A stretch of DNA of 64,000 nucleotides from Hymenobacter sediminis. Lineage in GTDB: Bacteria > Bacteroidota > Bacteroidia > Cytophagales > Hymenobacteraceae. Location of the stretch: the NCBI RefSeq assembly GCF_003231285.1, contig NZ_QKNS01000001.1, forward strand, positions 1,116,001 to 1,180,000, in the 5' to 3' direction. Positions 18,666-26,460 of the stretch are shown one piece after another; position 1 is the first letter of the stretch; each line of letters opens with the position of its first letter. The notes beneath the pieces are model-generated. The model was not told the origin of the DNA, searched no databases, and saw nothing but the letters and a program-made list of their open reading frames with translations. The translations under genes and the position numbers were made by a program.

Positions 18666-18992
18666 TTAAGCGTCTTGGGGCATGAGGCGTACCACCAGCC
18701 CATCAATGCGTGGGGTAAGACGAATCTGGCAGGAAAGACGGCTTCCTTGGGTCATAACAGGTAGGCTTTCCAGCATGGCCAGCTCATCGTCGCCGGGCTC
18801 AGGCAGCTCAGGGCCGGCCAGCACCTCTACGTGGCAGGTGCCGCACAGCGCCATACCGCCGCAAGTAGCCTGAATATCGTAGCCATCGGCCTTCATGATT
18901 TCCATCAGGCTCAGTCCCATGTCGGTGGGCGCCACAATCTCCCGCCGCTGCCCGGGCGCTTCCTCTACATATACGCGTACTTCGTCAGTCAT
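18666..18992 (-). CDS. 2Fe-2S ferredoxin (adrenodoxin type)
   Basis: The 108-residue product has the plant/adrenodoxin-type cluster site CGGMALCGTC plus a distal Cys in RLSCQIRL, giving the four ligands. A hydrophobic-acidic C terminus follows. Such ferredoxins carry single electrons to oxygenases or Fe-S assembly. The ferredoxin-NADP reductase gene lies directly upstream on the same strand, with a palindromic repeat between them, so the two probably form an electron-transfer pair in which the reductase charges the ferredoxin from NADPH. The final acceptor is not encoded nearby. Confidence 0.92.
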   Translation of the reverse strand: MTDEVRVYVEEAPGQRREIVAPTDMGLSLMEIMKADGYDIQATCGGMALCGTCHVEVLAGPELPEPGDDELAMLESLPVMTQGSRLSCQIRLTPRIDGLVVRLMPQDA

Positions 18993-19000
18993 AGGTTATT

Positions 19001-19085
19001 TAGTTGCTAGTCATCTGTTGCCGGTTGTCAGGTAGCACCCTGCTTTGTCACTCTCAGTAGCTGACAACCGGCAACTGACAACTAA
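19001..19085. repeat. Intergenic palindromic repeat between reductase and ferredoxin genes
   Basis: A perfect 15-bp stem (19017-19031 and 19061-19075, GTTGCCGGTTGTCAG) is extended by partly matching flanks from 19001 and up to 19085. It begins immediately beside the reductase stop. It lacks a T-run, so it may be an interspersed repeat, an mRNA-stabilising hairpin or an attenuating structure between the genes. Confidence 0.7.
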
Positions 19086-20099
19086 TTACAGCGTGGGTAC
19101 CCCGTTGACGGTGGTGTACTTCAGCACGTACTTTTTGTCGGGGTTGATGTATTTAAAGGCGCCCTGACACATGAGAGCGGCCTCGTGAAAGCCGCACAGA
19201 ATCAGCTTCAGCTTGCCAGGGTAGGTATTGATGTCGCCGATGGCGTAGATGCCGGGCTCCGAGGTAGAGTAGTCCACGGTGTTCACCTTCACGGCGTCAT
19301 CCTCCAACTCCAAGCCCCACTCGCCAATTGGGCCCAGCTTGGGCGTCAGGCCGAACAAGGGGATAAAGCTGTCCACATGCACCGTTTCGGTTTCGCCGCT
19401 GTTGGCGGTGATGGTAACGGCTTCGAGCTGGCCATTGCCGTGTACGTGGGTTACATTAGAGCTCAGTACCAGCTTCACTTTGCCTGCCTCGTGCAGAACT
19501 TTTACTTTTTCAGCTGAGTCGGCGGCGCCCCGGAAGGTAGTGCCACGATGCACCAAGGTTACTTCTTTCGCTACGTCGGCCAGGAAAATGGTCCAGTCCA
19601 GGGCCGAGTCGCCGCCACCGGCAATTACCAGGCGCTGGTTGCGGAAGGTTTCGGGGTCGCGCACCATGTAGTACACACCTTTGCCGCTTTCAAAATCGGT
19701 GAGGCCATCAATGGCCGGTTTGCGCGGCTCGAAGGAGCCCAAACCGCCGGCAATGGCAATAGCTTTGCACAGGATTTCAGTGCCGTCAATGGTCGTTACG
19801 CGGAACGAGCCATCCTCCAGCTTCTCATAGCCCTCTACCCGCTCACCCAGCGTGAAGGTGGGGTGGAAGGGCTCAATCTGGCGCATCAGGTTCTGAATCA
19901 GGTCACCGGCCAGCACTTCGGGGTAGCCGGGAATGTCGTAGATCGGCTTCTTCGGATAAATCTCGGAGAGCTGCCCGCCTACCTGGGGTAGGGCGTCTAC
20001 TACGTGGCAACGCAGTTTCAGCAGACCAGCTTCAAACACAGCAAACAAGCCGACCGGGCCGGCCCCAATAATGCAGATATCGGTGGAAATGGAATTCAT
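19086..20099 (-). CDS. Ferredoxin--NADP(+) reductase (thioredoxin-reductase-like type)
   Basis: The 337-residue flavoprotein has an N-terminal FAD site (CIIGAGPVGLFAVFEAGLL), an NADPH site (RLVIAGGGDSALDWTIFL) and the C-terminal FAD-binding YAIGDINTYPGK. It is built like thioredoxin reductase but lacks the CxxC redox pair, which points to the YumC-type ferredoxin/flavodoxin-NADP reductase. The start at 20099 is chosen because the FAD motif follows at normal distance (MNSISTDICIIGAGP). The 2Fe-2S ferredoxin gene is downstream. A TATCTTTG promoter box lies 96 nt upstream. Confidence 0.9.
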   Translation of the reverse strand: MNSISTDICIIGAGPVGLFAVFEAGLLKLRCHVVDALPQVGGQLSEIYPKKPIYDIPGYPEVLAGDLIQNLMRQIEPFHPTFTLGERVEGYEKLEDGSFRVTTIDGTEILCKAIAIAGGLGSFEPRKPAIDGLTDFESGKGVYYMVRDPETFRNQRLVIAGGGDSALDWTIFLADVAKEVTLVHRGTTFRGAADSAEKVKVLHEAGKVKLVLSSNVTHVHGNGQLEAVTITANSGETETVHVDSFIPLFGLTPKLGPIGEWGLELEDDAVKVNTVDYSTSEPGIYAIGDINTYPGKLKLILCGFHEAALMCQGAFKYINPDKKYVLKYTTVNGVPTL

Positions 20100-20194
20100 C
20101 AGCGAAAAGTGAAAACGAAACAACGAGCGGACGAAGCGCTGGGGTAGTAACCACCAAACCCGCCAAAACGTTGGGCGCGCCTCACTTGCGGGCG

Positions 20195-20202
20195 CAAAGA
20201 TA
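20195..20202 (-). promoter_or_regulatory. -7 promoter box for the reductase-ferredoxin unit
   Basis: Minus-strand TATCTTTG is an exact TAnnTTTG match, 95 nt upstream of the reductase ATG. The TTG partner is not at the usual distance. Confidence 0.45.
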
Positions 20203-20246
20203 GGCAGGGCGAGGCAGCCAGCCCACCCCTGACAAAATTCCCTACT

Positions 20247-20654
20247 TTAAGCAGGTTGCGCCAGGCTATACTCCAGTAAAAAGTACTCAGCCTCAGCTCT
20301 ATCCGTGAAGCGATGCACCGGTAAGGCCAGCCGTTCACCTAATAATCGGCTGAGGGCTTGCATGGTTAGAGAGGCTGGATGAACCTCGGCCATTACCAAC
20401 AACCCGGCTTGTTTCAGAAATTCCCGCAGCTGCACATACAGGGGCAGTAGGCTTACGTTGGGTCCCAACGTCTGAGAAACGTCGCACAATACAGTAAAAC
20501 CCGGCTGCACAAGCTGCAGGATACGTTGCCAGTCTGACAAGAAGTAAGGCATGTCCTGCGCGAGTGTCTGCTGCTCGAGTCGCTCGTAAGTGATGTGGTT
20601 TTGTAGCGTGTTTAAATAGATTCGGTATTCGGGCCGGTAGGCGACGAGTTGCAT
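20247..20654 (-). CDS. STAS-like domain protein of unknown function
   Basis: The 135-residue cytoplasmic protein is read from the Met at 20654, where MQLVAYRPEYRIYLN opens the fold; the frame extends further but without support. The alternating pattern FTVLCDVSQTL...LREFLKQAG...VMAEVHPASL...RFTDRAEAEYFLLEY resembles SpoIIAA/STAS-type domains often annotated as 'STAS/SEC14' in Bacteroidota. It could bind a small ligand or partner protein. No partner kinase or transporter is adjacent. Confidence 0.6.
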   Translation of the reverse strand: MQLVAYRPEYRIYLNTLQNHITYERLEQQTLAQDMPYFLSDWQRILQLVQPGFTVLCDVSQTLGPNVSLLPLYVQLREFLKQAGLLVMAEVHPASLTMQALSRLLGERLALPVHRFTDRAEAEYFLLEYSLAQPA

Positions 20655-20949
20655 GAGGTGTGTGGTAAAAAGCAAGAGCGTGGCCTGTAAACGCAGCCTC
20701 AAGCAAAAAGAGTCCACAGCTGGGAAGATTGTCTTTCTAGTATTGGGAAAGAGGAGAAGTGCTGGGGTAGGAGGTGAGAACCTACTATGGATCTACAACT
20801 TTCTAACTTTCTGGAAAACATAGAGCAGGTGGTTTTGCTATACTCTGGTAGTACACTTCAGCTACGCACCCTCCTATAGTGGTATAGCCAGGTGGCTGCC
20901 TAACAGCACTCAAAGCGTTATTCATTTTCCAAACTTTTCAGCTACGTCA

Positions 20950-22248
20950 GTGCAGCCTTCCTTGATCAACCAATCGGCACCCCGCGCTGTGCTTTCCCGT
21001 GCTTCGCTGGCAGTAGCCGCCTGTTCCACTATCATTGAGTGGTACGACTTCACCCTGTGTCTTTACTTTGCTACTGTACTTTCCCGGGTGTTTTTCGGCC
21101 CAGGCGAAGCGTCGCTGATAACGGCCTTGGGTGGGTTTGCCGTGTCCTACCTGATGCGGCCACTAGGAGCACTGGTTTTTGGGCACATCGGCGACCGGTA
21201 TGGTCGGCGACGCATGATGCTGTTATCCATGGCATTGATGACATGTGCTATGCTCGCCACGGCACTGTTGCCTACCCACACGCAAATTGGAAACTTGGCT
21301 GGTTGGCTGCTCTTGCTGTTACGTTGCCTGATGGCATTTTCAGTAGGAGGGGAGTACACCGGAGTGGTAGCCTACCTTCTGGAGGGCGCCCAACCTAGTC
21401 GGCGTGGTTTAATTACTTCGCTGGCAGCAGCAGCTAGTGAAGTGGGTGCTTTATTAGCCGTAGGGGTATGTGCTTTACTTGTGTACGGTTTACCTGCAAC
21501 CAGCGTCGACACCTGGGGTTGGCGCCTACCCTTCCTACTCGGCGCAATCCTAGCCGGCGGCGTCTGGGCAGCCCGTTCTACCATGCAGGAGTCGCCAGAC
21601 TTTGAGCGTCAGCAAGAGGCTGGAACGGTTCCTCCTGAGCCTCTTCGCTACACGCTTCGTCATCACCGTGCCGCTATTCTACGCACATTCTCTATTTCTG
21701 CCCTCGGATCTATTACCTATTACGTGGGCATCACCTACGTGCCGACCTTCCTGGCTACCACTGGTCAGCGGGGCGAAGGAGAAGCTCTAGGCCTATCAAC
21801 TATTGCAGCCGTCGTAGTGATTTTGGTAACGCCCTTTGTTGGACTACTATCTGACCAGCTAGGCCGCAAACCTGTGTTGACTGTGCTAGCAGTCGCTAGT
21901 GCCCTACTGCCTATTACCTTGTTCTCGTTCATGCGCGGCGGCAGTGCTGGACAGGCCGTAGTGGGAGCCGTAATACTAGCAGCCGTAGCAGGGGGCGTGA
22001 GTGCAGTAGGGGCAGCAGCCACCGCTGAGCAGTTCCCCGGCGAAGGCCGCTTAAGTGGATTAGCTCTGGGCGCTACGGCCGCCACGGCTATTTTTGGCGG
22101 GTTGGCCCCCTTTGTAGCAGAACTACTCATTAAGTATACCGGGTGGCCGCTCGTTCCTGGAGCTATGATTGCCCTGGTTGCGCTACTGGTATTACCCGTT
22201 CTGATTACCATGCCCGAAACTGCTTCCTTCGCTAATCGGCAAGCATAA
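20950..22248 (+). CDS. MFS transporter, metabolite:H+ symporter (MHS/ProP-like) family
   Basis: The 432-residue product has about 12 membrane segments. It carries the MFS signature between TM2 and TM3 (GHIGDRYGRRRMM) and an echo between TM8 and TM9 (GLLSDQLGRKPV). The early IIEWYDFTLCLYFATVLS segment and FSVGGEYTGVVAYLLE are typical of MHS symporters such as ProP, KgtP and citrate carriers, which import organic acids or compatible solutes with protons. Translation starts at GTG 20950 ahead of a polar N terminus. The actual substrate cannot be read from the sequence. A hairpin after the gene serves as its terminator and, on the other strand, was probably that of the tRNA. Confidence 0.88.
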   Translation: MQPSLINQSAPRAVLSRASLAVAACSTIIEWYDFTLCLYFATVLSRVFFGPGEASLITALGGFAVSYLMRPLGALVFGHIGDRYGRRRMMLLSMALMTCAMLATALLPTHTQIGNLAGWLLLLLRCLMAFSVGGEYTGVVAYLLEGAQPSRRGLITSLAAAASEVGALLAVGVCALLVYGLPATSVDTWGWRLPFLLGAILAGGVWAARSTMQESPDFERQQEAGTVPPEPLRYTLRHHRAAILRTFSISALGSITYYVGITYVPTFLATTGQRGEGEALGLSTIAAVVVILVTPFVGLLSDQLGRKPVLTVLAVASALLPITLFSFMRGGSAGQAVVGAVILAAVAGGVSAVGAAATAEQFPGEGRLSGLALGATAATAIFGGLAPFVAELLIKYTGWPLVPGAMIALVALLVLPVLITMPETASFANRQA

Positions 22249-22330
22249 GCAATTCCAGACTCTTACCCCACACCTATTACTTATAGCTAGATAAATAGAA
22301 AGAGCAAAGATGATAATAGTAGAAAATAAA

Positions 22331-22364
22331 AAAGGCCCTCAACAGTGCGCTGAGGGCCTTTCTT
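22331..22364. terminator. Terminator of the MFS gene and presumed original terminator of tRNA-Arg
   Basis: An 11-bp stem (22331-22341 and 22351-22361) has T-runs on both sides. On the minus strand it begins 4 nt after the left copy of the tRNA 3' end, exactly where the tRNA-Arg terminator would have been before the integration. Confidence 0.8.
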
Positions 22365-22379
22365 GTGGTCACGTAGGGA
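22365..22379. other. Left attachment site (attL core)
   Basis: This is an exact copy of the tRNA-Arg 3' end (part of the T stem, acceptor stem and discriminator), separated from the tRNA body by the element. Confidence 0.85.
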
Positions 22380-22459
22380 CCCAGACCTATATAATCTGTA
22401 TTCTGAAAAAGTGACCTATATGCTCATTGAAGCGAGTTTTTGAATTTGCAGCCCCCGTA

Positions 22460-22511
22460 AAGGATACTATAATCTTTCTCATAAGGATACTTAAAGGATA
22501 CTTAAGTATCC
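22460..22511. repeat. Left arm-type sites of the integrase (AAGGATACT units)
   Basis: AAGGATACT occurs at 22460-22468, 22483-22491 and 22494-22502, the last two one helical turn (11 bp) apart. The third copy joins an inverted one to make the perfect palindrome GGATACTTAAGTATCC (22496-22511). The 22-nt block 22481-22502 is identical to 26428-26449 near the right end. These fit arm-binding sites of a tyrosine integrase or excisionase. Confidence 0.7.
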
Positions 22512-22521
22512 AATTGTTATT

Positions 22522-22529
22522 TACCTTCG
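22522..22529 (+). promoter_or_regulatory. Candidate integrase promoter box
   Basis: TACCTTCG, one base from TAnnTTTG, lies 31 nt upstream of the integrase ATG. The -33 region would fall on the GGATACTTAAGTATCC palindrome, so binding there could repress the gene. Confidence 0.45.
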
Positions 22530-22560
22530 GGCACAGTTTCACCCTCAGAACTTCGCCCAG

Positions 22561-23820
22561 ATGAAAGCCAAAACCCAAGCCGCCGTGTTGGTGCTCCGGA
22601 ACCCCAAAGACGGGCTTGCGACCCTCACTGTGGAGTACAAAGACCCAGAGCGGCAATTCAAGCGGGTATCCACGGGCATCAAAGTGGTGCCTGGGAAATG
22701 GGACCCCACTACGGATACCATCAAAGCCGGAGGTTCGCAAGACCCGGCTACCGATACCCAGACCGCCCGCACGAAATTGGCAGAGGTAAACGCAGTCATT
22801 ACCGACTTGCAACGCACTCTCAAGCGTTGGCCCTACGTCTCCGAACTGAACGCAGCCAAGGTTACCCAAGCCGCTCCCAAGCCCTCAGAATTGACCGTAA
22901 GCGACGCCCTGCGGAACTTTATGGATTCAGAGGGGCACAAGTGGGCACCGGCTACCCGTAAGAACCACGTAACGCTGCTGAATAACCTCAGTGCCTATGA
23001 AGCGGCAAACAAAACAACCTGGGTAGCGGCCAACTTGACCAACGAAGATGTTACCCAGTTTCAGAAGTGGTTACGGGTTACCTACAACTACGAAAATAGC
23101 ACCCTGCGCAAGCGTCTGATGATGCTTAAGAAGCTGCTGAAACACATTGCAGATACCCAGCCCTTGAAGCTGAAGTTCGCCAAAATAAGCCCGCTGCACA
23201 CCCTGGCAGACAAACCCGTGTTCACTCTCCGCCTTACCGAATTGGAGACCATAATGGGGCTGAATTTGCCCCCTGCGGGTTACCTGGAACGTACGCGGGA
23301 TTTGTTGGTGCTGCAAATGATGTGCGGGCTACGCTGGGGGGACATAATGCAGCTACGCAGCGACCACATTACGCCCGAAGGTATCCGCATCTATATGGAA
23401 AAAACGCAGCAATGGGTATCGGCCCCGTTATTGGAACCGGGCCGCGCTATTATCCGCAAGTACACGGACGAAAAGGGGCTGCTGGCATTGCCCGTACGCA
23501 GCGACGTCAAACAGAACAAGTACCTCAAAGAACTTGCGCAATTGGTGCCCGCCTTTGACCGGCTGGTGACAGTCATCAATGACAAAGGCCCCAAGGTTGT
23601 GCAGCATTCGGTACCGGCTTGGCAGTTGGTAACTACCCACACAGCGCGAAAGTCTTTGGTTACCTGTGCCCTGGATATGGGGGTAGCACGGCACCACGTC
23701 AAAGCAATGAGCGGGCACAAAACCGAAGCCGCATTCAGCCGCTACGTAAACCCACACGCGGAACTGGGGTCTGCTATTGCCAAGTTCAACGAAGAACTTT
23801 CCGCCCGGCTCAAAATGTAA
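22561..23820 (+). CDS. int: Tyrosine-type site-specific integrase
   Basis: The 419-residue recombinase has the catalytic set R258 (MCGLRWGD), H360-x-x-R363 (HTARKS), H386 (MSGHKT) and Y395 (FSRYVN). An N-terminal arm-binding-like domain (about 1-100) and a SAM-like core-binding domain (about 105-210, SDALRNFM...NEDVTQFQKWL) precede it, as in Bacteroidota conjugative-transposon and phage integrases. It acts on the tRNA-Arg core sites to insert and, with the excisionase, remove the element. It is the first gene inside the left end, transcribed inward, and is followed by its own terminator. Confidence 0.95.
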   Translation: MKAKTQAAVLVLRNPKDGLATLTVEYKDPERQFKRVSTGIKVVPGKWDPTTDTIKAGGSQDPATDTQTARTKLAEVNAVITDLQRTLKRWPYVSELNAAKVTQAAPKPSELTVSDALRNFMDSEGHKWAPATRKNHVTLLNNLSAYEAANKTTWVAANLTNEDVTQFQKWLRVTYNYENSTLRKRLMMLKKLLKHIADTQPLKLKFAKISPLHTLADKPVFTLRLTELETIMGLNLPPAGYLERTRDLLVLQMMCGLRWGDIMQLRSDHITPEGIRIYMEKTQQWVSAPLLEPGRAIIRKYTDEKGLLALPVRSDVKQNKYLKELAQLVPAFDRLVTVINDKGPKVVQHSVPAWQLVTTHTARKSLVTCALDMGVARHHVKAMSGHKTEAAFSRYVNPHAELGSAIAKFNEELSARLKM

Positions 23821-23841
23821 CCTCAGACATTACTACAAAGG

Positions 23842-23875
23842 ACCCCAGCACAAAAAAAGCTGGGGTTTTATTTTG
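23842..23875 (+). terminator. Terminator of the integrase gene
   Basis: An 8-bp stem ACCCCAGC/GCTGGGGT (23842-23849 and 23859-23866) is followed by TTTATTTT, 21 nt after the integrase stop. Confidence 0.85.
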
Positions 23876-23976
23876 CCCATATCAGATTGTACGCAGCAAG
23901 GATAATTCAAAGTATTGCGCGTTTGACGCTCATTTTCCTTTTCGCCGCATTGCTCAGTGGGTGTATGATTGGGCAC

Positions 23977-23992
23977 GGTACCAACTGGTACC
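23977..23992. promoter_or_regulatory. Palindromic operator candidate before the small RHH-like gene
   Basis: GGTACCAACTGGTACC consists of two GGTACC boxes around a 4-nt centre. It overlaps a TACCTTAT promoter-like box at 23988-23995 and lies 27 nt before the ATG of the RHH-like gene. This is a common place for an autoregulatory operator. Confidence 0.5.
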
Positions 23993-24019
23993 TTATTTAC
24001 CAATGAACACACACTCACA

Positions 24020-24187
24020 ATGAAGAAATACACCCAACAATTCCGCTTTGAATTGACGCCCGAACTTCACCGTCAAGCTACGGAAAAAGCCCGTCAGCAG
24101 CATCAAAACCTCAGCCGGGTACTACGTGCCTACTTGGAGGCTTACGTGGCCTCACAACCCTTGAAAACCGCCCCTGGGGCCGCATAA
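24020..24187 (+). CDS. Small ribbon-helix-helix-like DNA-binding protein
   Basis: The 55-residue product has a beta strand (QFRFELTPEL) followed by two helices (HRQATEKARQQHQNLSRVLRAYLEAYVA), the Arc/MetJ/CopG layout in which the strand enters the DNA groove. The ATG at 24020 is used because the palindromic operator and promoter box lie just ahead of it. In small plasmids and integrative elements such proteins repress their own promoter and the replication gene, or assist the relaxase at oriT. The Rep-like gene begins 50 nt downstream. The fold call is from pattern only. Confidence 0.6.
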   Translation: MKKYTQQFRFELTPELHRQATEKARQQHQNLSRVLRAYLEAYVASQPLKTAPGAA

Positions 24188-24196
24188 ATAACAGAA

Positions 24197-24224
24197 AAGC
24201 CGGACCCCTCCAATGGCCCGGCTT
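24197..24224 (+). terminator. Weak hairpin between the RHH-like and rep-like genes
   Basis: A stem of about 10 bp with one mismatch is built on AAGCCGG (24197-24203) and CCGGCTT (24218-24224). The T-run is poor, so it may attenuate rather than stop transcription into the next gene. Confidence 0.4.
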
Positions 24225-24237
24225 CTATCATTAACGA

Positions 24238-25368
24238 TTGAAGTATCTGCTTACCCTCGACAGCTTGACACTCCAAATGGTCAGCACGTCGGAATCCCGC
24301 TTTGACAATAAATACGTCAGCAAACATTTTGACTATAAAGGCAACGCCTACATTGTAAATAACCGTCTCCAACTGCGCGAAACGCGCAAGTATGAACTTC
24401 ACTACCTGCACACGTTCAGAGTATGGGTTGACGGGCGGCACGTGGCGAACCTGAGCACCGATTGCCGCCAACCTTCCCAGCCTGCAAGTATCAAACTCAG
24501 CTTTGAAAACGAGATCTTCTACACGGCCCCCGGCTGGCAACATTACCTCAATATCATTGAGAAGCAATTGCCGCTTGCGTTTCAGTCTATCAGTTACCTG
24601 GAAATAGCCTTTGACTTCCAAGCCCCAGAACTACTACGGCCCCGCCTGTGGCACATCTACCAGCATAGCACCTTCGTAGCTGATAACCCCAGCCCCCAAT
24701 ACGCACCACTACGCGGGCGGCAAACGTGTAGCCTGCACCACGGTAAGACCTACACGTTCGGCAGCAAAAAAGACGGCAAGCAGATAGAGGTCTATAACAA
24801 GTCGGAAGAAATAGCGGACAAGAATTTTGAAAAGCAATACATCCTGGACTACTGGCAAGCCAACGGCTTTGACCTGGACAAGCCCGCCGAACGCATAGAG
24901 GCCAAGCTTGGCAGCAAATACTTTGCCCGGCAAAAGGATGAATGCCTACCTGAAGCCTCAGACCTACACGGTCCGGCCCTATGGCACATCTTTCGGAAAG
25001 CAGTAGGGGACACGTTTACTTTTCGTAAGATCACAGAGACAACATTTGACGCCAACCGGAACAAGAAAACAGCTACGGTAACCATTATAGAGTTGCCGGA
25101 TATTGTTACCCAACCCCGTGCGGCCCCCTACACCTGGAAAGATGAAAGAGACGAATCCGAACACCGAAACCGGATAGAAGCCAAGAACGCCGTACATCGG
25201 TATATCCGCTACGGGCGCTCGGAAGACCTTGCCCAACTCGACTACCTGAGCAAGCGGGTAACGGCCCCAAAAGGTACCGACTGGCAGCACCTATTTCAGC
25301 GGTATGCTCAGCACTTCACGGGTTCAACAATGGCCGATCAAATGGCCCGCGTGGAAATGTTTGGGTAG
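24238..25368 (+). CDS. Rep_trans/NicK-like replication initiator or relaxase
   Basis: The 376-residue protein has the signatures of the Rep_trans (replication initiation factor) and related phage CRI-type initiators: YLEIAFDFQ with a metal-site-like Asp, TYTFGSKKDGKQIEVYNKSEEI (the fGSrkS...iYnK motif), and ERIEAKLGSKYF. Relatives nick one strand for rolling-circle plasmid replication, and in ICEBs1 (NicK) and MobT elements also serve as the transfer relaxase. A stop lies in frame directly before TTG 24238, so the start is that TTG or the ATG at 24277. A 14-bp inverted repeat follows just after the stop. Which tyrosine is catalytic I cannot tell. Confidence 0.72.
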   Translation: MKYLLTLDSLTLQMVSTSESRFDNKYVSKHFDYKGNAYIVNNRLQLRETRKYELHYLHTFRVWVDGRHVANLSTDCRQPSQPASIKLSFENEIFYTAPGWQHYLNIIEKQLPLAFQSISYLEIAFDFQAPELLRPRLWHIYQHSTFVADNPSPQYAPLRGRQTCSLHHGKTYTFGSKKDGKQIEVYNKSEEIADKNFEKQYILDYWQANGFDLDKPAERIEAKLGSKYFARQKDECLPEASDLHGPALWHIFRKAVGDTFTFRKITETTFDANRNKKTATVTIIELPDIVTQPRAAPYTWKDERDESEHRNRIEAKNAVHRYIRYGRSEDLAQLDYLSKRVTAPKGTDWQHLFQRYAQHFTGSTMADQMARVEMFG

Positions 25369-25371
25369 TTC

Positions 25372-25416
25372 ATCGTAGGGTATTCCCCCGATAACAATAG
25401 GTGAATACCCTACGAT
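25372..25416. repeat. 14-bp perfect inverted repeat downstream of the rep-like gene
   Basis: ATCGTAGGGTATTC (25372-25385) and its complement (25403-25416) surround a 17-nt spacer. There is no T-run, so a terminator is unlikely. Next to a Rep_trans gene it is a candidate nicking site, oriT hairpin or single-strand origin. Confidence 0.6.
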
Positions 25417-25885
25417 AGAGAAACTACTATATAACCCCAGCCCTCGGATAACAACCCCAATACCACGTCAGAACAATAACCCCGGTAGGTGGGAAGCCCC
25501 TCAGCTTTCCCGCCGTAGAACAACAATAAAGAAGCCCCCGGCAGCAAACGGCCGGAGGCTTTTCTTTTGACCGCAGCGCAGCGGAGAGAGAAAGGAAACA
25601 GTGAGCGTTGGGCGGGTAGTGGAGCGGCCGTAGGCTTTGGTTTCTCGCAGCGAAGCGAAGGGAAAACACACAGCGAAACGTAGAACATTACCTACTCCCG
25701 CAACGCTGGAAACAAAGTGCAAAAATCCGGTAAAACAGTGCAATAATTGGCTTTTGAGGCAGTGTAGTGAACAGTGAAGAACTTACTTGCTCGAAACCAA
25801 AAACACGGATTCTACCCAATAGACAAAGATTCATACCTCCCCGGCGGCATCCGCAAGCTTCCCGTGCTGCACCATCAGAAAATAT
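25417..25885. other. Non-coding segment of the element, possible origin region
   Basis: About 470 nt without a convincing gene; overlapping short frames on both strands have no family features. It contains a terminator (25532-25570) and two imperfect direct copies of a GCAGCG-rich segment near 25572-25607 and 25645-25677. Position between the initiator and the excisionase suits an origin of replication or transfer, but nothing here proves it. Confidence 0.4.
25532..25570 (+). terminator. Terminator within the element
   Basis: An 11-bp stem with one mismatch (25532-25542 and 25551-25561) is followed by TTCTTTT. It would end transcription coming from the rep-like gene. Confidence 0.7.
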
Positions 25886-26185
25886 TTACTTGCCCGCCCG
25901 GTGGCGTTGGTAAAAGTCAGTCAAATCGGCCTCACTCACACGGTACGCGGGCCGCTCCCAACTCCCAATGTTTGCCGCCTTCAATGCCCCAGCCTCTATG
26001 CGGCTCAGAACCGTTTTTTCACTCCATTTAAGCCGCTGGGCAACGTCGGCAACGGTAAGGCAGTGAAGTTCCCGCTTCACAATTTTGGCTTGCTCCTGGG
26101 CACGTTTCTCAAAGACTGGTAGTAGCCCGTTATACAGCAGTTCGGCAAGCGTTTGCAGTTCCTGAGGATTCAGATTCAGCGTCAT
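25886..26185 (-). CDS. xis: Excisionase / helix-turn-helix domain protein
   Basis: The 99-residue product ends in a MerR/HTH_17-type DNA-binding domain: LTVADVAQRLKWSEKTVLSRIEAGALKAANIG...RPAYRVSEADLTDFYQRH. This is the Xis form common in Bacteroidota mobile elements. The N-terminal half (LNPQELQTLAELLYNGLLPVF...) is an amphipathic helix probably used for dimerisation. The Met at 26185 is chosen because the upstream extension has no conserved features. It faces the integrase from the opposite end, next to the right arm sites, as expected for a directionality factor bending DNA during excision. Confidence 0.78.
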   Translation of the reverse strand: MTLNLNPQELQTLAELLYNGLLPVFEKRAQEQAKIVKRELHCLTVADVAQRLKWSEKTVLSRIEAGALKAANIGSWERPAYRVSEADLTDFYQRHRAGK

Positions 26186-26427
26186 AGGCAGTAAGATTTG
26201 GTGGTAAATACTAAGGTAAGCCTGAGACCAGCACTTTGTTACCCAACCCCAGCGCACCGATATATTGCCTACCTGGGAAATGTTACCCCGAACATTGGCG
26301 TTCGGTAATAAGGTAGTGTTGCCCCGGCTGATTTGTTATCCGTCGCAGTAAATACCCCAGCGCCACAAGGCTGCAAGCCAATAGGAGAAACAGAGGAGAA
26401 TAGCGGAAAAGAGGCCCCAGCAGACCG

Positions 26428-26449
26428 ATAAGGATACTTAAAGGATACT
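26428..26449. repeat. Right arm-type sites of the integrase
   Basis: Two AAGGATACT units (26430-26438 and 26441-26449), 11 bp apart, sit in a 22-nt block identical to 22481-22502. They lie 60 nt from the right attachment core, the other half of an attP-like arrangement. Confidence 0.7.
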
Positions 26450-26460
26450 ATGGTATAACG

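Noticed and set aside
20787..20879. 30-codon ATG frame before the MFS gene
   Set aside because: No promoter box directly before it, no special codon run, and short frames like this occur by chance.
25410..25743. Three overlapping minus-strand frames of 80-92 codons in the element
   Set aside because: All three frames overlap in the same DNA, with no common start or domain. The region looks like origin/terminator sequence.
25774..26031. 85-codon plus-strand frame
   Set aside because: It is antisense to the xis gene, whose HTH domain is convincing.
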